The notes beneath the pieces were generated by a model, which did no database searches, was not told where the DNA came from, and was given only the letters and a program-made list of their open reading frames with translations. Below, piece by piece: positions 8,301 to 15,398 of a DNA stretch of 47,887 nucleotides (the first letter of the stretch is position 1; each line of letters begins with the position of its first letter). The translations under genes were made by a program, and so were the position numbers. This DNA is from Oscillospiraceae bacterium (GTDB lineage Bacteria > Bacillota > Clostridia > Oscillospirales > Ruminococcaceae), in assembly GCA_022787085.1 (NCBI GenBank), contig JALFVE010000032.1, positions 1-47,887 of the forward strand, read 5' to 3'.

Positions 8301-8909
8301 TTATTCGTTTTCGCTTACGTTTTCTTTCATAGCTTTTCGTATCCTGCTTAATGATTCGGGTGCAATTCCGAGATAAGTTGCTATGTGGCGCTGTGCAGCC
8401 TTGCTGCATATTTGGGGATAAAGTTTTTTGAAATGAACATATCTTTCGGACGCATTTTCCACAAGAAAACCGTTTTCTCTGTATACTTTATACCTAAGGG
8501 CATTTTCAAGAAGATATATATACACATTTTTCAGGCTGTCATTTTCAAAAATGATTTTTTTCATATCCTCTGTATTGAAGATCATAAGCGTGGTTTCTTC
8601 CAGCGTTTCCCATTCGCATAAGCTTTCAGGATAGCCGAACATACCTTCGTCCATACAAAGAGTTCCCTCTATTGAAAAGCCTCGGGTTATATCATTTCCG
8701 TCATCATCTATATAGTAACACCTTGTCATTCCATCAAGAACAAGAGCTGCATTAAGTGTTTTGTCCCCGATATGCTGGATAACGGCACCTTTTTCCACAA
8801 TGCGGAAAGCAGACATATTCACTATCTTTCCGAGCATCTCGGCATCAATATTCACCTTGTATTTTGATGTCATATTCATCAGCAGTCCTACAAGATATTC
8901 CTTATCCAT
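8301..8909 (-). CDS. Crp/Fnr-family transcriptional regulator
   Basis: About 202 residues. An N-terminal cyclic-nucleotide-binding-type beta-barrel (about 25-120; GAVIQHIGDKTLNAALVLDG) is followed by a dimerisation helix and a C-terminal helix-turn-helix (AAQRHIATYLGIAPESLSRIRK). I see no Fnr-type N-terminal cysteines, so the ligand is unknown. The start at 8909 is chosen because GAGGA lies 7 nt upstream; an ATG two codons earlier is nearly on top of it. The gene follows the CPBP gene with almost no gap and shares its operon. Confidence 0.88.
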   Translation of the reverse strand: MDKEYLVGLLMNMTSKYKVNIDAEMLGKIVNMSAFRIVEKGAVIQHIGDKTLNAALVLDGMTRCYYIDDDGNDITRGFSIEGTLCMDEGMFGYPESLCEWETLEETTLMIFNTEDMKKIIFENDSLKNVYIYLLENALRYKVYRENGFLVENASERYVHFKKLYPQICSKAAQRHIATYLGIAPESLSRIRKAMKENVSENE

Positions 8910-8919
8910 AAACATTTCC

Positions 8920-9606
8920 TCACGCTGTAATAATATAATAAGCTACCGATATTAGATTCATTCCACCGTGGGCTATCATCGGTACTATCAGATGTCCACT
9001 CTTTTTATAGCCCCATATCCACAAAAGACCCACAAGAAATGAATGTCCCATATTGAACCAATCAAGCATACCGAACAGAACATTAAATATCAGCAGCGCA
9101 GCAGTTTCTCCCCAGATGCTTCCGCAGAAATTTTTCGCAAAACCTCTGAAATATATTTCCTTACATATTCCGCTGACAAAACCCAGCGACACTATCATTA
9201 GAATTATCTCACCGACTGAAAGCCTTTCCCAGCCCGAAAATGCAAGCTCAGTTCTGCCTTTTGCCACAAACAGCGAAAACAGGCTGACAGCGGAGGATAT
9301 GACCGCAATGACGATTCCCATAAATATATCCTTGCCAAGGCTTTGACTGTCATATATTTCGTTCTTCAGGCTGATCCCGCTTTGCTTATATAGCATTAGT
9401 GCCTGAGGAAGAAGTATTATATTTGCAAGTATCAGTATCAGACAATATGTATTCAGGTCGGCATTTGCATAGCTTGCAATATCAAGGATATTCATACCCT
9501 CCCTGTAATTCTGACAGGAACGTAGAATTTCATATCCTGATATGATGAGTGTCAATGCAGTTGTAATTTTCAATGCTTTTTCAGCGTTGGTTGTTGTATT
9601 ATTCAT
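8920..9606 (-). CDS. CPBP-family intramembrane protein, probably protease-inactive
   Basis: A 228-residue polytopic membrane protein of the CPBP (CAAX protease/bacteriocin-processing, Abi) family. The three family motifs can be placed. Motif 1, normally EExxxR, reads KEIYFRG, so the first Glu is Lys. Motif 2, normally FxxxH, reads FGMLD, so the His is Asp. Motif 3, HxxxN, is intact (AHGGMN). Loss of two of the catalytic or metal-binding positions suggests a non-proteolytic role. The start at 9606 is chosen from GAGGTGATGATT before ATG; the longer reading lacks a ribosome binding site. It is co-transcribed with the Crp-like regulator. Confidence 0.85.
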   Translation of the reverse strand: MNNTTTNAEKALKITTALTLIISGYEILRSCQNYREGMNILDIASYANADLNTYCLILILANIILLPQALMLYKQSGISLKNEIYDSQSLGKDIFMGIVIAVISSAVSLFSLFVAKGRTELAFSGWERLSVGEIILMIVSLGFVSGICKEIYFRGFAKNFCGSIWGETAALLIFNVLFGMLDWFNMGHSFLVGLLWIWGYKKSGHLIVPMIAHGGMNLISVAYYIITA

Positions 9607-9695
9607 AATCATCACCTCTGTAATGATTGTAATACCTTTTTTCATTAAGTGCATTGACTTTTGTTAAGAAAATGTCATTTAATCAGTTTGATATA

Positions 9696-9760
9696 TTCCG
9701 ATTTATCGAGCTGATACAAAATCAAATGTCGCAGTGACAAAACGAATGTCCCGCACAAAT
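9696..9760 (+). repeat. Diverged 65-bp interspersed repeat, right copy
   Basis: Begins TTCCGATTTATCGAGCTGAT and is the inverted partner of 8203-8267. It lies in the intergenic region between cheC and the CPBP gene, where I see no other feature. Confidence 0.65.
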
Positions 9761-9782
9761 GTTTACAATTTATCTATCAAGG

Positions 9783-10394
9783 TCAGCACTCTACTCCTAT
9801 TCTTCCCATAAAGTCCTGTATTGTATTCAGCTCGGGGAAAAAGAGGATATTAAAGGATCTGCCGCAGTCGTTTATTGTGACAGAATTATTCACAAAGCAG
9901 ACATTCACCGCTCCCTCATTCACCTTCAAAAGCTCCCCCGAAGGCGCTGCTGTGCTTTCGGGGACGGATATATCCACCGTCATTCCCGTCATAATCGAGA
10001 AATTGTTGGCGTAGGAGGCGGCGCAGATATTCACCGTTTCCCTCACCACTGAGGAGACCATCTCATTCATGTCCCCCTTGCCATTCACCGCAGTACCCGG
10101 AAAAAAGGTTCCCGCAAGCCGCTCAATGAACGCATATGGGAATATGAACAGCACCGCTCCCTGCATATCGCAGCTGAGCTTTATGAGAAATGCTTCCGTT
10201 TTGCTGCTCAGCAGATCTGCTATTCTCCCTGCCTCCGCTGCGGACAGTATCTTCACCTGCGGGGTAGAGATGTCCGTAGGGGAGGATATCATCTCGGACA
10301 GAGCTGTGGCGGCGTTTCCTGCGCCCATATTGCATATTTCCTGAAGCACGGATCTGTGCATTTCGCCAAAATCCGCAAAGCTTTTCATTGCCAT
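9783..10394 (-). CDS. cheC: CheC-like phosphatase (orphan)
   Basis: A 203-residue CheC/CheX/FliY-type protein. These dephosphorylate CheY-P. Two helical active-site repeats of the ExxN type are visible: LQEICNMGAGNAATALSEM near residue 18 and VVRETVNICAASYANN near residue 116. No other chemotaxis or flagellar gene lies in the window. The regulatory target may therefore be another receiver-domain protein, which is inference. It follows the TM2 gene by 24 nt. The start is uncertain: neither ATG (10394 or 10388) has a strong ribosome binding site. Confidence 0.85.
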   Translation of the reverse strand: MAMKSFADFGEMHRSVLQEICNMGAGNAATALSEMISSPTDISTPQVKILSAAEAGRIADLLSSKTEAFLIKLSCDMQGAVLFIFPYAFIERLAGTFFPGTAVNGKGDMNEMVSSVVRETVNICAASYANNFSIMTGMTVDISVPESTAAPSGELLKVNEGAVNVCFVNNSVTINDCGRSFNILFFPELNTIQDFMGRIGVEC

Positions 10395-10418
10395 TCTTTC
10401 AGCACCGTCCTTACTTTT

Positions 10419-10883
10419 TTACGGCTCGTAGTATTTCGGCTTATTTATAAGGATTATCAGGTCGATTATCCAGCCGATAAGTCCAAGCCCTCCTGTGCAC
10501 GCCCAGAGTATTCCTGTGAATATTTTCCCCTCGTAGAATCTGTGCGCCCCGAATATTCCCAGAACTGCACAGAGAAACAGGGATATACTGCGGTTCTTAA
10601 GCTTCCTATTAAAGCCCATCCCTCCCGGATTTATCTCGCTCATTATCCGCTCGCCGTATGCCTTGGCTGTATCTGCGATATCCTCAATGGTCGTAAAGCT
10701 CTGTCCCTCCGACGCATAGGACGGTATGCTTCCCTTTTGCTCGGATACGGTGTCCTGTCTGGGCGGGGTATCCTTATCCACCACGATGCGGATATTCTCA
10801 GGCTCCGCATATGCGGTCTTTGCTTCGCTCTGCGGTGCCTGCTCAGGCTTTGTATGCCTGTCGGGTTTATAAAATTCGTTCAT
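10419..10883 (-). CDS. TM2-domain membrane protein
   Basis: A 154-residue protein. The N-terminal 95 residues are hydrophilic and charged. The C-terminal TM2 domain has two membrane helices: SLFLCAVLGIFGAHRFYEGK, then TGILWACTGGLGLIGWIIDL. The GAHRFY and GLGLIGWIID signatures are typical of the family. No biochemical function is established. It starts 16 nt after the GH95 gene, with a GGAG site, so it may be the tail of the carbohydrate transcript. Confidence 0.88.
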   Translation of the reverse strand: MNEFYKPDRHTKPEQAPQSEAKTAYAEPENIRIVVDKDTPPRQDTVSEQKGSIPSYASEGQSFTTIEDIADTAKAYGERIMSEINPGGMGFNRKLKNRSISLFLCAVLGIFGAHRFYEGKIFTGILWACTGGLGLIGWIIDLIILINKPKYYEP

Positions 10884-10899
10884 AGCCTTCTCCGTAAAA

Positions 10900-13212
10900 T
10901 CATTTTACCGAAATAATATAGTTTTTTCCTGCTTCGGTATCAAATTCATATGCGTTGTTAACAAATCTTGCTTCTATGGGCTTTCCTTCGCAGGTCACGG
11001 TTATCTCTCCGTCTGTGCTGAGTGAAAGTCTGTTTCCACACAGGGATATTATCCTTGCGCCCGTTGCTTTTCCCTGCGACCATTCAAAGCCTGCCTCAAA
11101 GCCGCCCCGGGCTTTGATTCCTTTTATGCTGCCGCTTCTCCACTGGGGCGGAAGAGCGGGAAGCAGAGTTATATATGCAGTGTCCGATACTCCATCATAT
11201 CGGCTCTGGATAAGTGCTTCCGCAATACCTGCGCCGCCGCCGAAATTGCCGTCTATCTGGAAGGGAGGGTGCATATCGAACATATTTATGCTTGTGGAAT
11301 GGGAAAGAAGCGCCTGCACATTCTCGCCCACCTTTTCGCCGTCAAGGAGCCTTGCCCACATATTGATTATCCATGCTCTGGACCAGCCCGTGTGTCCGCC
11401 GCCGTGGGAAAGTCTCCGCTCCAGCGTTGCTCTTGCCGCCTTTGCAAGCTCGGGGGTCTTTGCGGGGATTATGATATCTGCGGGATAGAGAGCATATAGC
11501 TGGGAAATATGGCGGTGTCCCGGCTCCACCTCGTCATAATCCTCCGCCCACTCCATTATCTGTCCGTATTTGCCTATCTGAGGCTTGGGGAGACGTTCCC
11601 TCATGCTGCGTATCTTTTCCGCAAATTCCCGATTCTCGTCAAGTATCTCAGATGCGTTAATTACAGCGGTGAAGAGGCTGAATAGTATCTGGCTGTCCAT
11701 GGAGGGACCCTTGCAGAGGGTGCCTGTTCTGCCGTTTTTCGCATAATATGTGTTCTCGGGGGATATGGAGGGATTTGTTACAAGCCGTCCCTTTTCGTCC
11801 TCAGTGAGGAAATCAGCGAAAAATTCCGCCGACTCGCAGAGGGTGTCGAATTTCTCCGCAAGAAATTCCTTATCCCCTGTGAAAAGGTAATGCTCCCAGA
11901 TATGGGTGCAGAGCCATGCCATTCCCATGGGCCATAGAGTACCCGGGAGCCATTTGTCCTGCGGTGCGGTATCGCCCCAGATGTCGGTGTTATGATGGCA
12001 GACCGTTCCGCCGCAGTTATACATGGTTCTTGCGGTGACTCTGCCGTTTTCCCTCATGCGCTCGATATGGTCAAAAAGCGGTGTATGACATTCGCTGAGA
12101 TTCTGTATCTCTGCGCCCCAGTAATTCATTTCCGTATTGATATTGACGGTATATTTGCCGCCCCATGCGGGCCACATATCTTTATTCCAGATGCCTTGGA
12201 GATTCAAAGGAAGCGTTCCCTCCCTTGAACCTGATATCATCAGATAGCGGGAGAAATTGAAGTACATTGCCGCAAGCTCGTTATCGCTGACATTTTCCTC
12301 CTTGACGGCTTTAAGCCGTTCATCGGTGGGAAGGGCAGAGTTGACTCCACTCTCGTTTTTAAGCTCAATAGAGCAGCGGTCGTAAAGCTTCTTATAATCG
12401 GCGATATGGCGCTCGGAAAGCCTTTCACCTGTCATTCGTGCGGCTCTTTTCGCCTGTGAAATGCAGAGCTTTTCATAATCTCCTGTGCGCCAGGAGGTCT
12501 GTGCGGCGATGATAAGCATTGCTTCATCGGCATTTTTGCAGGTAAGGCGGTTTGCGTCCGTTCCGCACTCGCCGCCCTTTGCCGTTACGGTGATGGCGCA
12601 GGCATAGGGTATGCCGTCGGAAACGGTGAAAAGAATAGTCTTATCGTCATAGGCTTCGTTTTTGTCGTAATTGTCATCTCTGCCGTCAATTGCTGCGGTG
12701 AAGGATATGCTTCCCTTTTTATCGGCGGTGAAGCGGACGATTATACATTCATCGAGGCGGGAGGCGAATATCTCCCTTGTGAAGGTAACTCCCCCCGACA
12801 CAAAGCTTACCCATGAAACGGCTGTATCAAGAGACAATCCTCGGGTAAAATCGCTGTATTCGGGGGCTGACTGCCATATATGCAGGTCGCCTAAGGGCTG
12901 ATAATGACGCTGATTTTCATTGGTTCCGTAAAATGCTTCCGAGCAAAGCGCTTCTGCTTCGGAGGTTTTTTCCTCATTTATAAGCTGACGTATTTTCTCA
13001 AGATTATCATATGCCTTGGGATTGTTTCTGTTTCGGAAGCTGCCCGACCAGACAGAATCCTCATTGAGCTGCAGAAGCTCATTTTCGGGTTCTCCGAATA
13101 TCATTGCTCCCATTCGTCCGTTGCCCACGGGGAGTGCTTCGTCCCAATTTGCGGCGGGACGGGTATACCACAGTTCTTTTGACGGGTCAAATTTATTTTC
13201 ATAAACGCTCAT
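10900..13212 (-). CDS. Glycoside hydrolase family 95 (alpha-L-fucosidase type)
   Basis: A 770-residue inverting glycosidase; GH95 enzymes remove alpha-1,2-linked L-fucose, and some remove L-galactose, from glycans such as xyloglucan side chains or mucin-type oligosaccharides. Family signatures are LPVGNGRMGAMIFG near the N-terminus, NINTEMNYWGAEI, HHNTDIWGDTAP, ISPENTY (probable acid Glu) and FQIDGNFGG (probable catalytic Asp). There is no signal peptide, so it probably acts in the cytoplasm on imported oligosaccharides. GGAGG lies 9 nt before the start. It follows the second permease pair after a 185-nt hairpin-rich gap, placing it functionally with the transporter. Confidence 0.95.
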   Translation of the reverse strand: MSVYENKFDPSKELWYTRPAANWDEALPVGNGRMGAMIFGEPENELLQLNEDSVWSGSFRNRNNPKAYDNLEKIRQLINEEKTSEAEALCSEAFYGTNENQRHYQPLGDLHIWQSAPEYSDFTRGLSLDTAVSWVSFVSGGVTFTREIFASRLDECIIVRFTADKKGSISFTAAIDGRDDNYDKNEAYDDKTILFTVSDGIPYACAITVTAKGGECGTDANRLTCKNADEAMLIIAAQTSWRTGDYEKLCISQAKRAARMTGERLSERHIADYKKLYDRCSIELKNESGVNSALPTDERLKAVKEENVSDNELAAMYFNFSRYLMISGSREGTLPLNLQGIWNKDMWPAWGGKYTVNINTEMNYWGAEIQNLSECHTPLFDHIERMRENGRVTARTMYNCGGTVCHHNTDIWGDTAPQDKWLPGTLWPMGMAWLCTHIWEHYLFTGDKEFLAEKFDTLCESAEFFADFLTEDEKGRLVTNPSISPENTYYAKNGRTGTLCKGPSMDSQILFSLFTAVINASEILDENREFAEKIRSMRERLPKPQIGKYGQIMEWAEDYDEVEPGHRHISQLYALYPADIIIPAKTPELAKAARATLERRLSHGGGHTGWSRAWIINMWARLLDGEKVGENVQALLSHSTSINMFDMHPPFQIDGNFGGGAGIAEALIQSRYDGVSDTAYITLLPALPPQWRSGSIKGIKARGGFEAGFEWSQGKATGARIISLCGNRLSLSTDGEITVTCEGKPIEARFVNNAYEFDTEAGKNYIISVK

Positions 13213-13331
13213 TTTATTTATCCTCCAAAGTGATGATTATGAATAAAAAGGAACTGCCGGTTTAATCGAATAATTTCTCTAAATTAAACGGTCAAATCGG
13301 CACTTCTTAATTATTCACTTTTATTATTATC

Positions 13332-13357
13332 CTGCGGCGGCTTTTTTACCGCCGCAG
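13332..13357. other. Strong intercistronic hairpin before the GH95 gene
   Basis: A 9-bp all-matched stem CTGCGGCGG/CCGCCGCAG with an 8-nt loop, just downstream of the second MalG-like permease gene. There is no T-run after it on the minus strand, so it is not a standard terminator; RNA processing or stabilisation is possible. Between it and the GH95 start, further inverted repeats (TGCCG/CGGCA, GTTTAAT/ATTAAAC) are present. Confidence 0.6.
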
Positions 13358-13397
13358 AATATCCGAAGCAAATTATTCGCCGTTTTGATTCGGGCAA

Positions 13398-14483
13398 TTA
13401 CATACCTGTGAGACCCGAGCGGGCAATTCCCTCGGTGAAGTTCTTCTGAAGGAAGATGTACATTACCAGAATTGGCGTGATGGAAAGCAGACAGCCCGAT
13501 TCCATCCATACGATCAGCTCTCTGGCGTTAACCTTTACGGTGCCGTTATTGAAAAGCACTCGGGTAAGGGACGCATTCAGGTTCTTGAGCTGGAGTGCTA
13601 TGGTGCTGTTGTTGGTGAAGAAGGATGTGGAAATGTAGTAGTCATTCCAGTACCATACAACAGAAAGAAGGAATACGGTGAGGAAGGTGGAGCCTGCGTT
13701 GGGGATCATTACCTTAATGAAGGTTCCGAGAGGTGAGCAGCCGTCCAGATATGCTGCGTCCTCAAGCTCCTTGGGAAGTCCTCTGAAGGACTGACGGAAC
13801 AGGAAGATGAACAGTCCTGCACGAAGTCCGTTTGCCATAAGTGCGGGCATATACATTGTCAGGGCGTTGTCGATCAGGTTGATGTAGTCGCCTGCGATCA
13901 TATGCCAGATGCCGAAGGGATTGAAGTAGCGGAAGAACATATACTGGGGGATAAGAATGATCTGTGCGGGCATGAGGATCATAAGGATTACCACGCCGAA
14001 GAGGATATTCTTGCCCTTGAAATTAAATCTTCCGAAGCCATAGCCTGTGATGGCGCAGGTGATTACCTGCACGATTGAACAGCCTATGTTGATAAAGAGG
14101 GTATTTCCTAAGGTGTTCCAGAAGTCCATTACCCTGATTACGTCCTTGATATTGGAGAGGGTGAAGGTTCTGGATATCCATATGATGGTGGGGTCGTTCA
14201 TCTCCGAACGGGGACGGAACGCCGCTGTTATCATATAGATGAGGGGATAGATGATTACGAAGCAAAGTCCGAACACCAGCAGTCCTCGGCAGATGGGCCA
14301 GAGGGTCTCAAAGGCTCTTTTCCTTTTCAGGTATTTCTGCTCTGCGGGGGTGAGGGTCGCAAGACGCTTCTTGAAACGCTCCCTTTCCTCCTTGCGGGAA
14401 CGCTTTACCTCCTTGGGAGGCTTTTCCGGCTTGACCTTTTTAAGGAAGTCGGAAGCTGTTGCTTTTAAAGTGTTTTCTGCCAT
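13398..14483 (-). CDS. Carbohydrate ABC transporter permease, MalG type (second pair)
   Basis: A 361-residue inner-membrane permease. A long, highly basic cytoplasmic N-terminus (about 70 residues) precedes six predicted membrane segments. The EAA loop that docks the ATPase reads EDAAYLDGCSPLGTFIKVMIP. The start at 14483 (ATG) has GGAG 9 nt upstream; a TTG three codons earlier overlaps that spacer. It lies directly downstream of its MalF-type partner. No ATPase is encoded in the locus, so a shared MsmK-type ATPase elsewhere is assumed. Confidence 0.93.
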   Translation of the reverse strand: MAENTLKATASDFLKKVKPEKPPKEVKRSRKEERERFKKRLATLTPAEQKYLKRKRAFETLWPICRGLLVFGLCFVIIYPLIYMITAAFRPRSEMNDPTIIWISRTFTLSNIKDVIRVMDFWNTLGNTLFINIGCSIVQVITCAITGYGFGRFNFKGKNILFGVVILMILMPAQIILIPQYMFFRYFNPFGIWHMIAGDYINLIDNALTMYMPALMANGLRAGLFIFLFRQSFRGLPKELEDAAYLDGCSPLGTFIKVMIPNAGSTFLTVFLLSVVWYWNDYYISTSFFTNNSTIALQLKNLNASLTRVLFNNGTVKVNARELIVWMESGCLLSITPILVMYIFLQKNFTEGIARSGLTGM

Positions 14484-14501
14484 TTTTTCCAACTCCTTAA
14501 A

Positions 14502-15398
14502 TTAGTCATCGTAGTAAACAATGCGGTTCATTATCGCAAAGATGATTCCTACTGCCACAAGTACGATGGCGAAATAGCTCCATGCCATGGCGGCGGAATA
14601 GCCGTATTTCCAGTCATCCTGCACCGAAAGCACCTGCTCCATTACCACGTTGGTGGGGTCGGTAAAGGTGTCGATGATGGTGTAAACAAGGTTTACAAGG
14701 ATCATGGGAGATACATAGGGAAGGGTTATCTTCCAGAAAAATTCCCATGAGGTAGCACCCTCGATGGCTGCTGCTTCCTTTGCTGAGGTGGGGATTCCCT
14801 GGAGTGCCGAGAGGAAGATGATTATCTGGATTCCGCATTTCCATACAAGGTTTAGGATATCCGAGGTCATGGTGGACAGCATTTCCGTCAGCTTATCGTT
14901 GAAGCCGTAGATTCCCACGAATTCAAGAAGCTGGTCTACCATGTCTGCGGAGAACATTGTGGAGAACTGGTCTGCGTCAGCGGTTCCGCTGGTGTCCAGA
15001 TTGTTGGTGATGATCGCATAAACGGGACCTGTTGCGATGATTACGGGAAGGAAGAATACCGCTCTTGCGAAGGTACGTCCTCTGAATTTCTGGTTAATGA
15101 TGATCGCAACAAACAGGGAGAAAATGATGATAATAGGTGTCTGCCAGAGGGTATCTCCCAGAACCGACATAAGGTTTTTGCGGAAGTCGGGGTCTACCAT
15201 GAATGCCTTCTTGTAGTTTTCAAGTCCTAAGGGGCTCATTACAAGCGCTCCGACATCGGGCTTTACATCGTAGAACGAATAAATAAAGGATTTGATAACG
15301 GGAATGATGAAGAACATCAGGGAACCGATGAACCACAGGGCTATGAAGCCGTAGCCGTAAAGTCCCTTTTTCTTCTCATAGGAAAGATTTAATTTCAT
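14502..15398 (-). CDS. Carbohydrate ABC transporter permease, MalF type (second pair)
   Basis: A 298-residue permease with six hydrophobic segments and an EAA loop (AKEAAAIEGATSWEFFWKITLP). Its ATG overlaps the stop of the DUF5696-like gene by 4 nt (ATGA), implying translational coupling to that gene. It pairs with the MalG-type permease 18 nt downstream. The large extracytoplasmic loop (about residues 125-185) is longer than in the first MalF-type protein of the locus. Confidence 0.93.
   Translation of the reverse strand: MKLNLSYEKKKGLYGYGFIALWFIGSLMFFIIPVIKSFIYSFYDVKPDVGALVMSPLGLENYKKAFMVDPDFRKNLMSVLGDTLWQTPIIIIFSLFVAIIINQKFRGRTFARAVFFLPVIIATGPVYAIITNNLDTSGTADADQFSTMFSADMVDQLLEFVGIYGFNDKLTEMLSTMTSDILNLVWKCGIQIIIFLSALQGIPTSAKEAAAIEGATSWEFFWKITLPYVSPMILVNLVYTIIDTFTDPTNVVMEQVLSVQDDWKYGYSAAMAWSYFAIVLVAVGIIFAIMNRIVYYDD

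Noticed and set aside
13332-13357. Hairpin as a Rho-independent terminator for the transport operon
   Set aside because: No T-run follows on the minus strand, so intrinsic termination is not supported; reported as an intercistronic hairpin only.
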